DNA of 64,000 nucleotides. Origin: Nilaparvata lugens. Taxonomy: Eukaryota > Arthropoda > Insecta > Hemiptera > Delphacidae. The translations under genes and the position numbers were made by a program. The DNA is taken from NCBI RefSeq assembly GCF_014356525.2, contig NC_052511.1:8712500-8776499 (forward strand), given 5' to 3'. Below are positions 34,621 through 46,016 of this stretch, one piece after another; positions within the stretch are counted from its first letter, which is position 1, and each line of letters begins with the position of its first letter. Below the pieces are notes generated by a model. That model worked only from the letters and a program-made list of their open reading frames with translations, searched no databases and was not told the DNA's origin.

Positions 34621-35540
34621 AATGGACTGGAATGGAATGATTAATTCTCTAAGAAAATTTATTCTTTAATTATTGGTTTTCTTAGATATTTTCTCCAAGA
34701 GAATTTATTTTTCCTACAGATACCTTGAAAAGTGAGCATTTGTGCACTGATTGCAGGCCGCAAAGAATCACTTTTCCGCTCTAGTGCCCAAAGTAATACT
34801 TTGCGTACTCCAGTTTTGCAGCATGACAACGCAAAATAGTTAGTAGGTTATATGGAGCACCAGGGCAGGAAAATCAAATTAAGTTGGTAACACTGACTGT
34901 GGTGCACGTTATAATATGGCAGTGGACAACGATGACAGCGACAGCCACCACATGAGTGCCGCCCTCATTCATTTACTACATTATTATTCAATTTTAAATA
35001 ATTTTAAGGTTTTTAATAATATAAAATTACACAGAAAAACATTTGATGGATTTCAGGGAATTTTACTCATAATTACCCACTTTTTATATTCAATGGTAAC
35101 TGTAGGAAAACATTTAATGTGAAATACGTGCGCAAAGTTCCTCTGCTGCACACAAGAAAACATTCCGCCCTCGCCTACGGCTTGGGCGTAAACGTTTCTT
35201 TCGGTGCAGCGGTCACTTTGCGCACTAGTTGCACAAATAACTATTTCAAATTTATTGGTCATGAAACACTATGAAGTAAAACGGTAGCCCATTTACAGTA
35301 CAATACGTGAGAAAATACTTTTCGATTATAGCATCAGCTAAATCTTCTATGTGATTATTTCTCCATTGGAATATTGACTAGTATTCCATAAAATTTGTAG
35401 CAAACTGGGATACTTCTTACTCCAGGATTTGGGGCTGGGATAATTCTTACTCTAGAGTTCCGAATCAAGGAAGTAGTATAGCTTGAAGCTATATTTTAAG
35501 CTAGAATATTTCTTCTCAGGCGACTGAACCCTTTAATCCC
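34621..35540. other. Intergenic/intronic, no gene seen
   Basis: Within the first large intron of the OB-repeat gene. ORFs here are short, unrecognised and lack splice context. Confidence 0.4.
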
Positions 35541-35544
35541 CCTG

Positions 35545-36232
35545 ATGGACGTATACTTTGCTAAGTTCCATAGTCATATTAATTACGGACTCCAGCTGTG
35601 GGGACATGCACCTGGCTGTAAAGAGGTACTACTCCTGCAGAAGAAAGCTCTCAGAATATTGGACTCAGCAGACTTCCTGGACCACTGTCGACCCATCTTT
35701 ATCAGGCTTAAAATATTCACCGTGTTCAACCAATATATCATGCTCTCCATGTTGTATGCAAGAGATAACCATCACTTGCTGACAAGAAGAGCTGATAAAC
35801 ATTCTTACAACACGAGAGGTAAAGTGAAATTAGACGTTCCATTCTGCAGGGTGAGCAAGAAGGATTGTTTTCCGGTGCTAGCGCCACAGTATACATACAG
35901 TATGGAAACTTGGCTAGTACCCTGACGCAAAAATACGCCATCTTGTTAGGAAGCGCCGCATTGTAATAGTATTGACGGTAGGTTCGGATCACTTTAATGA
36001 TCCGGATCAATTGATCTTGTTCACTGCCACGAGCCAATCAAAAGACAAGGATTGGAACTTCCCAAGGTCACGTGACGTGTCTAGTATTCGCGTCATGTAA
36101 AAAGCATTGGTTAGATAGGCGTTTGATTACAAGTTTCCATTCTGTACCTATTCTGTGCTAGCGCTGACAATGTACAACGCTCTACTTGATGAGGTGAGGA
36201 GTCTCGACGTCATGTGCTTCAGGAATCAATAA
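35545..36232 (+). mobile_element. LINE RT C-terminal fragment, split by a MITE
   Basis: It encodes FHSHINYGLQLWGHAPG, LLLQKKALRILDSADFLDHC and YNTRGKVKLDVP, then after the MITE resumes with YNALLDEVRSLDVMCF. This is the C-terminal third of a CR1/Jockey-type reverse transcriptase. Confidence 0.85.
35888..36156. mobile_element. hAT-like MITE inside a LINE fragment
   Basis: Ends CACAGTATACATACAGTATG / CATTCTGTACCTATTCTGTG share about 28 bp with a few mismatches, including GGAAACTTG. CTAGCGC (7-8 bp) is present on both sides, fitting the 8-bp duplication of hAT elements. The LINE frame is restored when it is removed. Confidence 0.85.
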
Positions 36233-36479
36233 TTGGTTAATGGGGTCACCATTTTACTCTGTGGAGGAATAGTTTGAGGCCAACAGAAGCACCATCTGAA
36301 CCTGTGATGCTTTTACGGGCAAGGCCATCTTGATAAAAGTTGTAAAATTTTATTTTCTTAACGTTTTATATGTTTGACTAAGTGAAAAACGTAAATAAGT
36401 GTTTTATTTTTGACATAACGTATATGTCAATACTATGAACAAGTCAGGTCCACTTCCAGACACGACAGTCAATCCAGAT

Positions 36480-37130
36480 TTCTGGTCATGACGAAGGGGA
36501 GAAGTATGAAGTAAGCTGCTTGGCTTGATCCTGGACAGGAAGCTGTCGTGGAGTTGCCATATAGAGTCTGCAGTAGGCTGAGCAGGGTGGTTTTCTTGTT
36601 GAGAGGGCTGAGAGGTAGCGTTCCCAAGCACTGCCTTAGGGTGTGCTACTTCGCTTTCTTTCAGAGCATCATATTATATGGCCTGGTTCTCTGGGGTGGA
36701 GCTGCTGATGTTAGACCTGTGCTGCGCATGCGCCTTGCGGGTCATCTGTGGGGCTGACAGACTGGCTCATTGTCGTCCTCTCTTTGTTAGAGAGAGGATA
36801 CTTACGGTATTTGCACTCAATATTTTTCATACGTTTTGCAGGACACATGTGAATGTGTATGATCTTGCCAAGCAGAGTTTTCATGCCTACAATACAAGGG
36901 GGAGCCATAGATTAGACGTACCGTACCAGAGGCTGAGCAGGACGCGAACTGGCCTTGCCCACCTGTCTGTGAGACTATTCAACAAGCTGCCAATAGCGGC
37001 AAGATAACTGTCGACCAGGCAATTTCAGGGCGCGCTGAGGGGATTGCTGGTGGAGAACCCATTGTATTCCATCAGTGAAGCTAGCTCCGCAGTGCAGGCT
37101 GGATGCTTGTCTGACTCGGACTAGGCGCTG
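36480..37130 (+). mobile_element. LINE RT C-terminal fragment
   Basis: Frames give ESVCSRLSRVVFLLRGLRG, FFQSIILYGLVLWGGAADV, CRPLFVRERILTVFALNIFH, YNTRGSHRLDVPYQRLS and VRLFNKLPIAAR, ending QAGCLSDSD and a stop. Two or more frame breaks mark it as dead. It is GC-richer than its surroundings. Confidence 0.85.
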
Positions 37131-37583
37131 AGACAGCAAATAATAGCAGCGTTGGTGGGAATGCGAGCAGCCGCAGTAAACCTAGCTCCGCAGTGCAGGC
37201 TGGATGCTTGTCTGACTCGGACTAGGCGCTGAGACAGAAAATAATAGCAGCGTTGGTGGAATGCGAGCAGCCGCAGTAAACCTAGCTTCGCAGTGCAGGC
37301 TGGATGCTTGTCTGACTCGGACTAGGCGCTGAGACAGCAAATAATAGCAGCGTTGGTGGGAATGCGAGCAGCCGCAGTAAACCTAGCTCCGCAGTGCAGG
37401 CTGGATGCTTGTCTGACTCGGACTAGGCGCTGAGACAGCAAATAATAGCAGCGTTGGTGGGAATGCGAGCAGCCGCAGTAAACCTAGCTCCGCAGTGCAG
37501 GCTGGATGCTTGTCTGACTCGGACTAGGCGCTGAGACAGAAAATAATAGCAGCGTTGGTGGGAATGCGAGCGGCCGCAGTAAC
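37081..37583 (+). repeat. Minisatellite: five 101-bp units at a LINE 3' end
   Basis: Units start CTAGCTCCGCAGTGCAGGCT at 37081, 37182, 37282, 37383 and 37484 and contain GCTTGTCTGACTCGGACTAG and AGCAGCGTTGGTGGGAATGC. Each unit repeats the last codons and stop of the LINE ORF plus the start of its 3' UTR. Units are nearly identical. Confidence 0.95.
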
Positions 37584-38488
37584 ATCTTCCACCCAGCAAT
37601 GGTCGGCGTAGTTCCGCCTAGCGGACAGACGAAAGATCAATCCAGTAGGTTATTTTGATCCCTCCAGCCAGGCTCAGCCAAGCAGCCGACACAATAGAAC
37701 AATGTAGTGGCGGTCTTATTCGCGTTCATCAGCAGTTTTCTTTCTCACGATTATTTTAATTTTTGTGTTACCTATAATCAATAATAACTCCAATCACCAG
37801 TAAAAAGTTTCCAGAAACGTGGTGTACTACCCCATATTAATGGATTTTCATGATGATTTTCAATTATTTAAAAACATTGTTGACATTCTGATCCTTCAGG
37901 CTAAACTTGGGGTCGCGGAGAACGAATCTGCAATCAGAAATTCTCTATCACGAAAAATAACGAAAAAAAAAACCAGCTGTTGATCTTCCGGCAACCGTTA
38001 ACAGTCATCCTGCAACGCGGCCGAAACACTTCCAAGCCAGACACCCATCTCAAATGACAACAACGCCAAGCTGTGAGAAACCATCCTGCACTGCGGCTCT
38101 AGGTTGAGTTCTTAATGTTGGACAACACGCTGGTGAGATCGTACTTTTGACTTCCTGTTGTTGTGACTAGCTACTAAGCTTTCTTATTTTTTCAATTTTT
38201 GACGTGTCCTTGTGGTCTTGTGATCACATTATGGACCTAAAATACTAAATAGCTTGTTGCTCATGGCAACATCACAAGATTTGTTTCCAGGCGGCGACAA
38301 TTCACGAAACAGGGATAAATTCGTTTGCCCCGTTAAATGTTTGTTAAACCATGAAATGTTTTGTTAAATGACATGTTACAAAATCCATCGTGAGATGAAA
38401 TTAAACTTATATGTGAACCACATTGTTTCAAATTAATGAAAAAATGATTAAAGTACTTGAAAAGAAATGTTAGTGAACTTAAACGTAC
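37584..38488. other. Probable LINE-associated and intronic sequence
   Basis: It is GC-richer than average to about 38110, perhaps LINE 3' UTR or another decayed repeat, then AT-rich up to the OB-gene exon. No ORF is supported. Confidence 0.35.
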
Positions 38489-38760
38489 CTGTTTCTCCTC
38501 CTTCTACTCGTTCTAACATACCTGTCTAGTCCCGATTCGTTTATTTGATGAGCAGAAAAAGAAACGACTGTTCCTTCATTCAAGTAATCTTCAAGTTTTC
38601 CATTTTCTGGTAAACTTGAGCCACAAATTTTAACCCTGTCATACATCACTAAGGCTCGCTCTTCTTTATTATGCCGACTGAACAGTATGCAAGCTTTGTT
38701 TGGTAAAATAGAATCAATTCTTCCTCTGAATTCTTGCAAATGAAGATTTTTTATCGACAT
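38489..38760 (-). CDS. OB/cold-shock-like repeat protein, first coding exon
   Basis: This exon starts the reconstructed minus-strand gene ending at 16887. It begins with a typical acceptor (TTTTTCCAG, AG at 38770-38769), eight untranslated bases and the ATG at 38760, and ends at the donor GTACGT with two bases of a split codon. Residues 1-90 contain the first repeat: FRGRIDSILPNKACILF, then ALVMYDRVKI, then LNEGTVVSFSAHQ. The order (G-x-I strand, second strand, V-x-F strand, G-T-x-V-x-F strand) resembles cold-shock/OB folds, which usually bind single-stranded nucleic acid. No named family was recognised, so RNA binding is inference. The presence of an upstream acceptor implies a 5' non-coding exon to the right, which I could not place. 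Confidence 0.75.
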
Positions 38761-38768
38761 TTTGGAAT

Positions 38769-40440
38769 CTGGAAAAAGAAAAATTACAAGCTTTAGAGCA
38801 AACGTAAAAAGATAGGTATACTAATGGTGTGACCAAATCAGATTCAACATTAAGATAAGATAAGATATTTTTTATTGACAATAAACATATACAATGCACT
38901 AATAGGCAAAAGTCAAATTTAGTTGACATTCTCGATTTTAAAATTTGATTGAAGCTCACTCAGCAAACCCTTCTTGATAATTGGCTAACTCAACAAGATT
39001 CTATTGAATTGGATATTGAGTATGCTTCATTATTTATCCAATCCAAAATTCAATCAATCAATCAATTCATTTATTTCACAAACAAACATAATACAGAATA
39101 GAAAAGAAAGATATAAGTTATTTAAAATATAAATTTTTACTGCACTTTAATGAGTTGTTGATCAATACTTTTTCCAATTTCAGATATAATTTTAGAAGTA
39201 GAACATATTTAATGACAAGTAAGATAGTTATGTATTTGATTCGGATTGTAACTTGGATTGTTTAATTCAAAAATGGGTGACACAACATAACCTAGCTAAA
39301 TAATTTCGAATGTTGTATAAATTAGAATTGGAACCGTTTTTGACAATGGTACTTTTTTAAATGCTGTGTAATACTAAATAATTGGATAAATAAATAAGGC
39401 ATCTTTAGACTGATCAACTAGTCTTAGCCGACCGACCTGTATTCATTTAAGATTCCTGGACATTCAAGTGAGCCAATTTTTACATAGTTCAAATAAGATA
39501 ATAATTATCTTATTTCTACTTTCAAGTCATTGTTCCTTTGTCAAGTCAAGTGCATTAGCCTATGATAGCTATTTTTTTAGTAGTTAGATACAGTTTTTGC
39601 AAGTGAATTTATTTATAAATACAACAGCAGATCATTTAAATATGTTTGGGATGGAACAACAGAATTGGCCCAACAGTATTATTTTCCCAAGGTTTAATAA
39701 TAGACTAATAACATTAGCTACAAAAAAGTTATGTTTTACTTTTCATAATTTAAACATAATTATTCTTATTCTTACTTCTCAGCTATTTCCTTTAGAATTT
39801 GGTATATTTAATGCTCTAAAATTATATTTATTATCAAAATTACCAATTAATGTTGTAAAAAGTAACCTAAAACAAGTGACTGCTTTTGTTATACAAACAT
39901 GACATCATGATAATAATTCTTCAATGTTGTTTTCCATCAGGAACTGCTTATTATTAAATCACTTTTAGAAAAAAGTGATATGATAATAATACTTGAAAAT
40001 GAGATTTGTGACACTATTTGGAGTGCTAAAGATTTAAAACAAACTCTTTAATGCAACTCAAGTTATAAATACATTTGATAAGAAAATATATTTTTTATAA
40101 AAATAACTGACTTGTGAAAAGTGCAACAGACAACCTGTATCAATGAACTTTACTACCGGAAGGTAAATAATTATATTGTTTTTAAACAGAATAAATACGG
40201 TGATATAAATTCAAATGAAACAATGAAAGATGAAATTAAATTACCTGAACAATCCGGAACACAAAACCACTGGTGAAATTAGCGAAATAGACTGACTGAA
40301 AGGTAACTTGCAATCAAAAACAATCATGTATGAGCATGAAAGTGCAACAGTGCAACTGCAAATGTGCAAATAATGCAAAAATGCAAACGTAAAATGCAAA
40401 ACAAAGACAAAAGAGAGGTTATGTTACTATTTGTTCCCAG
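38769..40440. other. 5' region of the OB-repeat gene with LINE tails
   Basis: LINE-tail-like segments lie at about 38850-38920 (AAGATAAGATAAGATATTTT) and 39045-39115 (AATCAATCAATCAATTCATT). A 5' non-coding exon of the OB-repeat gene is expected here but could not be fixed. Confidence 0.35.
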
Positions 40441-40538
40441 TGAACTCTAAACTAACTGGAACGGGCTGTCCAATGCTTAGCTACAACTAAAAGTGTGTAA
40501 GGCGGAGGAGTGAGACAGGCATACCGTGTTTGATTCCC

Positions 40539-40638
40539 NNNNNNNNNNNNNNNNNNNNNNNNNNNNNNNNNNNNNNNNNNNNNNNNNNNNNNNNNNNNNN
40601 NNNNNNNNNNNNNNNNNNNNNNNNNNNNNNNNNNNNNN
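40539..40638. other. Assembly gap (100 N)
   Basis: Exactly 100 N. It abuts an (AAT)n tract on its right. Confidence 0.99.
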
Positions 40639-40639
40639 A

Positions 40640-41420
40640 ATATAATAATAATAAAAACCATAAATCACTAAAAACCATAAATCAAACTGGAACAATCAAT
40701 AGGGTTCCAGGTTTTAAATATTTAGGAGAGGTTATTTCGGAGAGATTATCACAGCAGGATAGAATAAAGAGAAAGCTCGTAAAGGCCTAGGGCTGGTGCA
40801 TCCATTTACAATAAAGAATGCTTGTCTCTTCACACTAAAATAGACATTATTAATACAGTAATAAAGCCCATCAATGCTATATGCCAGTGAGACCCTAAAT
40901 CTCAACAGGAAGCTGATCTAGAAATTTGAAGAAAGAAGAAAGGAAAATAATTCGAAAAATTCTAGGTCCGAGATTAACTGAGAATGGTATAGATTACAGA
41001 AAAATAGCACAGTTGAGCAATATTCAAATATTGTAACAGACATGAGAAAAAGACGTCTAAAATTCTATGGTTATCATGAGGCTCCCTGACCATAGAATCA
41101 CAAAAAAAATAGTAAAATATTAGCTTCGCTTGCCTATGGAGGAGAATGATTAGGAATGTTAAGAAAAGTCTAGTTTTGGCAGGAATTACTGATGATGAAA
41201 TAAAAATAGAATAATTTCAAAACAAAAGTGAACAATGGGAAATTATTCCAGAGATAAAAGCACCAAGAGTTGGCACAAGATGGAGTGAAGAAAGAAAAGC
41301 GCATTTTTCAAGAATGAAAAGCTGGTGGGGGCGAACAAGAAAACCGCTAAGTCTATAAAAATCGATGATCATGATTTTACTCAGCGTCTTCCACTTCGGG
41401 AGCTCTACGACTAATAATAA
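40640..41420 (+). mobile_element. Decayed LINE 3' fragment with AAT-rich tail
   Basis: Pieces in changing frames: GFKYLGEVISERLSQQDRIK, then RKIIRKILGPRLTENG, then MRKRRLKFYGY. These match the end of LINE reverse transcriptases. It ends in (AAT)n at 41410-41440. Confidence 0.75.
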
Positions 41421-41507
41421 TAATAATAATAATAATAAAAACCATAAATAATGAAACACAAAGTCTGATAATCAAAGAATTATGAATCATAGGCCTACTA
41501 AGCATCT

Positions 41508-41616
41508 TCCAATTTGGGACCTCGACTGATAATAAAAATAGTAGGCTAATAATAATACTAATATAGTAATAATAATAATACTAATAATAGTAATAATAAT
41601 AATAATAATAATAAAA
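41508..41616 (+). repeat. AAT/TAA microsatellite
   Basis: Imperfect (AAT)n, likely grown from a LINE tail (a copy of GGGACCTCGACTGATAATAA precedes it). Confidence 0.85.
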
Positions 41617-41630
41617 TAGTATGACAACAC

Positions 41631-41636
41631 TTTATT
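41631..41636 (-). terminator. Poly(A) signal of the DUF4485 gene
   Basis: AATAAA on the minus strand, 67 nt after the stop at 41703. Confidence 0.65.
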
Positions 41637-41702
41637 ACAGATCAAGTACAAGATTTACAGAGCATATTGAAGAAAGACTATATAAATACTGGATTTTTGA
41701 AA

Positions 41703-41918
41703 CTAGACAGTCATATCTGGAGTGGTACTGAAATCACTGAACACACAGCCATAGCAGAAAGATCCTTCCCTTGGCATCGGCTGATTTTCTAGAAAGTTCT
41801 GAGGGAATAATCCTTTCTTGGATTGGTCCTCTTTGCTCTCATCGACAATACGGTCAATCCAGGAATGCTGACCTTCGGTTGAAGCAGTCGTCATTATGTC
41901 TTCATACACCTCAATTGG
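41703..41918 (-). CDS. DUF4485 protein, last exon
   Basis: From the acceptor GTTGATTGCAG (AG 41920-41919) to TAG at 41705-41703: 71 residues starting PIEVYEDIMTTASTEGQHSW and ending SDFSTTPDMTV. Outside the domain the sequence is acidic and polar without a recognised motif. The phase matches exon 43451, and a poly(A) signal follows at 41636-41631. Confidence 0.82.
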   Translation of the reverse strand, partial: PIEVYEDIMTTASTEGQHSWIDRIVDESKEDQSKKGLFPQNFLENQPMPREGSFCYGCVFSDFSTTPDMTV

Positions 41919-43003
41919 CTGCAATCAACATTCATTTATTTTACTTACTCAGGCACAAAATTATATCAATGAGGGAGAAAAACAACAGGTTAGAACCAAA
42001 ACTGTTCCAAACCTCTCCCGAATATAGAATAAAAATCTATCTAAAAACTATCAATTGATTTAATGAATTAAAACGTACAGATTTAGTTTCATATGATTGA
42101 ATGAATAGATAGAATATGGAAAAATGCTCTAATTGTATACATTGGAATTGATAGCTGAATTAGCAGAAATGTGAAGATTAAAAGGTTGAGATGAAAGTTA
42201 TTATAACTAAATGAAGTTATTAAACTAATTCTTACACTTTTTACAGAAATATTCACAGTCAAATACAATGAAAACTGAAAATTTGGAATCTGGGTAACTA
42301 TTAATGTCAAAACATGTCAAAATTATGAGCAATAATGCTCACGGTATCACTTCAATAAGAATTTTGATGATGAAGGACAGGTACATTTACAGAGAATAAC
42401 TATACTAAACCATAGACTACTATCAATTTAAAAATTGAATGAGCCTCCATCAATGTACCGGTAAACTATTGAATAATAATTATGTTGATAGTTGATTTTT
42501 TATGCAGGAGTTTCCACCAAATTCAGTTGACCATGATCAATACCCTTTCTCCTCAAGCAATAAAAATGTCATGATTATTAAAAGTAAAAAAGGGGATTAG
42601 TTTTTCAAATTATGAAAACAATTGAAATATATTTCTTATATAGTCAGTAGGTACCTATATTCTTTTTATAGACGTAGAGTCGTTCCAGTGTATGGAAAAG
42701 CTCTAATAAATGCATTAGGTACCGGTACTGTTAAATTAATAACAATTTGATACCATGATGTTGATTCGAATAGAAACAAATTACATAATCTGAATTTAGA
42801 TGAAATATAATAAAATCAGCATCAATTACCCTTTTATACCATAGGCTTATAATTAGTTTTAGGTTTTAAACGTGTAATACACATTCAACAAAAGGGTGAT
42901 TGCGGTTATTTTGTCTTTTTTTTTAATAAAGGTGGTAACCTTACTATAGATAAAGTGGATATTCTTCATTTCAAATACAACATAATCAACTTCTAAAGCT
43001 GCG

Positions 43004-43190
43004 TTTACACCGAAGTTATTAAAAAATGTTCATTTTTCCGTCCTTATATATAGATTCTATTGGATTGAAAATAACTTATCATACACATGATGTGAATTTA
43101 TGTGTTTGTCAAGCTCTGTTCAATCTACTAGAATTTATAAGGACGAAAAAATAACCATTCTGTTAATAACTTTGGTGTAGACTCAGCTTT
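43004..43190. mobile_element. MITE family C
   Basis: AGCTGCGTTTACACCGAAGT / ACTTTGGTGTAGACTCAGCT ends, with CCGTCCTTATA mirrored; about 190 bp, in the DUF4485 gene intron 2. Confidence 0.8.
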
Positions 43191-43450
43191 AGAAGTTGAT
43201 TATGTTGCAATTTGAAATGAAAGAATATTCACTTTATCATCAAGGTTTACCACCTTCATTTAAAAAAATATATTTGTTTTAGTGTTTACACGTTTAAACG
43301 CAGCTTAAGGAGCAATGTATAATTAAAGTTAAAATAGCCTTCTTCAGAAGTGTTTTTAAGATACAAATCTACAGTGAAATCAACAAATTAAAGTTCCTTG
43401 GAACTGATATCAATAGAAATTTACAAGGTAACTTTTACAATGAAACTGAC

Positions 43451-43632
43451 CAAGACTTCATGAAGTGGTTTGAGTGTTCCTGGTGGAGGGGGTCCATTGA
43501 AGGGAGGAGTGAGTTTTCCTCGCTTCATGACCAACAACAGAAACCACATGTAATGACTCCTGTACAGCATTTGCTCCGGGGAGTGGCACATCTCTTGAAA
43601 TCTTGTCAACCACTTATTGATTATGAATCTCT
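43451..43632 (-). CDS. DUF4485 protein, second coding exon
   Basis: This exon holds the core of the DUF4485 domain: RFIINKWLTRFQEMCHSPEQ, RSHYMWFLLLVMKRGKL and PPFNGPPPPGTLKPL. WL, YMWFLLL and the PPF..PPPPG..KPL tail are the conserved features. It runs from the acceptor TTGTTTACAG (AG 43634-43633) to GTCAGT (43450-43445), a weaker donor. Length 182 nt plus the carried base gives 61 whole codons, so phase 0 at the end. Confidence 0.88.
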
Positions 43633-43751
43633 CTGTAAACAATTTACAAAACATTAAACATTACAGGAAAGTAAAATGTTTTAATAATTTAAGTACTTCG
43701 ATACGGTAGGGTTACTTGATAGTCTAATTAGGTACATAGAATCACTATCAA

Positions 43752-43957
43752 CATAGCCACCTCCAATACAAGTCCCCGGCCTACAATATTGCAACGTCGC
43801 AGTGTAGGCCTAGAATCTAATACATGATTGGTGAAAAATATTTAAAAAAATACTAGCTGATCTTTTTCACCAATCATGTATTAAATTCTAGGCCTACACT
43901 GCGACGTTGCAATATCGTAGGCCGGGGCCTTGTATTTGAGGTGGCTATGCTATTAAC
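43752..43957. mobile_element. Palindromic MITE with near-perfect arms
   Basis: CCTCCAATACAAGTCCCCGG, GCAACGTCGCAGTGTAGGCC and ATACATGATTGGTGAAAAA are all mirrored on the right. It lies in DUF4485 intron 1. Confidence 0.9.
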
Positions 43958-44058
43958 CTTTTTTATTCATAGTATTTCCCCATGATATTAGAATGCAACA
44001 CTATTTGAAACAGTGAAAAACTTGTGTTTAATTTACTATTTACATTCAAATACATTTT

Positions 44059-44210
44059 TACTTTTTGCCCTATTACCATAGGTAAGGAAAGTATTGCTTT
44101 CCGAAAAAAATTAAGGTACCCCAATTTCTAAATTTCATACGTTTCAAGGTCCCCTGAGTCCAAAAACTGGTTTTTGGGTATTGGTTGGTGTGGGTGTTGT
44201 GGTTGTGTGT

Positions 44211-44264
<54 letters not shown>

Positions 44265-44329
44265 GTGTGGTGTGTGTGTGTGTGTGGTGTGTGTGTGTGT
44301 GTGTGTGGTGTGTGTGTGTGTGTGTGTGT

Positions 44330-44400
<71 letters not shown>

Positions 44401-44890
44401 TGGTGTGTGTGTGTGTGTGTGTATGAGTGTATGTGCGTCTGTGTACACGATATCTCATCTCCAAATTAACGGAATGACTTGAAATTTGGAACTTAAGGTC
44501 CTTTCACTTTAAGGATCCGACACGAACAATTTCGATCAAATGCAATTCAAGATGGCGGCTAAAATGGCGAGAATGTTGTCAAAAACAGGGTTTTTCGTGA
44601 TTTTCTCGGAAACGGCTCCAACGATTTTGATCAAATTCATACCTAAAATAGTCATCGATAAGCTCTATCAACTGCCATCTATAAAAATTTTAGGAGCTCC
44701 GCCCCATCAATGCAGATAGATTCCCAATTATCAGGCTCCAGATACAATTGAAACAAAAAAAATCAAGTGGAGTAGATTGAGCATGAAAATCTCTACAATT
44801 AATGTTCAGTAACATTTTCACCTAAAATTGGAAATAAGCTTTTCAATTTTCATAAAGGCAAGGAAAGTTGTGTCAGTGCGCCACACCAGA
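44059..44890 (+). mobile_element. R1 element with long GT microsatellite
   Basis: Left end ACTTTTTGCCCTATTACCAT, right end GCGCCACACCAGA followed by T. It contains GATGGCGGCTAAAATGGCG and GGTTTTTCGTGATTTTCTCG, shared with 29113-29931. It is the best complete copy in the window. Confidence 0.8.
44210..44424 (+). repeat. (GT)n microsatellite
   Basis: About 215 bp of GT with occasional GG or TT interruptions, inside R1. The cysteine/valine-rich ORFs seen here are artefacts of the repeat. Confidence 0.97.
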
Positions 44891-45465
44891 TTTTTTGTTT
44901 TGTAATGTTGTTACAATGAATTGCTCAATATAAAAATATAGTGAGATGAAAGTTATAAAGTTAGTGAAAAAGATAATTGATAGGATTATAGTTGGCAATT
45001 CTCATTTTTCATAGACTTTTATATTATAGTGAATAGCTGTGATTAAAGTCATCGCTATACGTTATATCGGATAGAATATTAATTGTTTTTGCTTGTTAAT
45101 CTCTTTAATATATTATATTTACAAAAATATGTCTTTCCATGGTTTCATAATTATTTAAACTGAAATAAAATATTCTGGTAGTTCATGGTATGTTTTCATA
45201 GCATACAAATGATTTGCTGAGCCAGAAACGACAGATCATTTTGCTTTGTTTAATAGCAGACAATAATAGCAAACTACTGACTGGTGCTGACTTTTCAACG
45301 TAAATATCATAATAGAAGATACCATTTTCAAGATGGAGAATGATGAGAGGTGACTGAGGAAAGTTTAATCTGTTCTGTGGTGGGAATTTTATTTTGAGAC
45401 AAAACGTTTATCAAATAATTTAATACGCATATTTATTTCGTAATTAAACATAGGAAATAAGCAGT

Positions 45466-45616
45466 AAAGCCACGTTTAGACCAGCCTTTTTAACTGAGAC
45501 TACAACAAAGTCAGCACACTTTTTTGTCAATTTCTTGAAAATTACAACAACATTAATATTCATTTTTTACAGAAAATATTGACAATTTCTCACAACTCTG
45601 GTGTAAACATGGCTTG
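45466..45616. mobile_element. Small palindromic MITE
   Basis: AAGCCACGTTTAGACCAG.. and ..CTGGTGTAAACATGGCTT with GTCAATTTCTTGAAAAT partly mirrored. Confidence 0.55.
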
Positions 45617-46016
45617 AGACGCAATTAGTCTATGGAATAATTTGCAAAGCATTTATTTGTACAATGTTTAAATAGTCATGCAGATCTTCAATATTGCTAT
45701 ATTTTAAAAACACTGATTTCATTTTCTGTTTAAAATGATTTTATCACTTCAGTTGAAACTGATTATACTTATACCTAGAGTGGACACTCACGAATATTCT
45801 CAATAAATAAATATAAAAATATTTGTGTTATAAAATGATACAAATCATTGTATTTGAAAATAATTTTAAATGTAACAACGGTACGAGAAAAATAATCAAC
45901 TGCAAGTAAATTAGATTTAATTGGATCTGGTAATATACAGTACCGTAATGTATTTTGCTACTCTGTGGATAAGAATTTTATGTGAGTAGAATTTATCATA
46001 AAAATAAATACATTAC

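Noticed and set aside
37081..37583. 101-bp repeats as a satellite or CRISPR array
   Set aside because: There are no spacers; each unit is part of a LINE ORF end and 3' UTR.
39597..39902. 101-codon plus-strand ORF
   Set aside because: AT-rich composition, no recognised domain, no splice or promoter context; likely chance.
40452..40790. ORFs crossing the N gap
   Set aside because: They consist largely of unknown residues; only the LINE fragment on the right is real.
44128..44482. Several ORFs of about 100 codons rich in Cys/Val or Thr/His
   Set aside because: They are frames of the (GT)n microsatellite and have no codon bias or family match.
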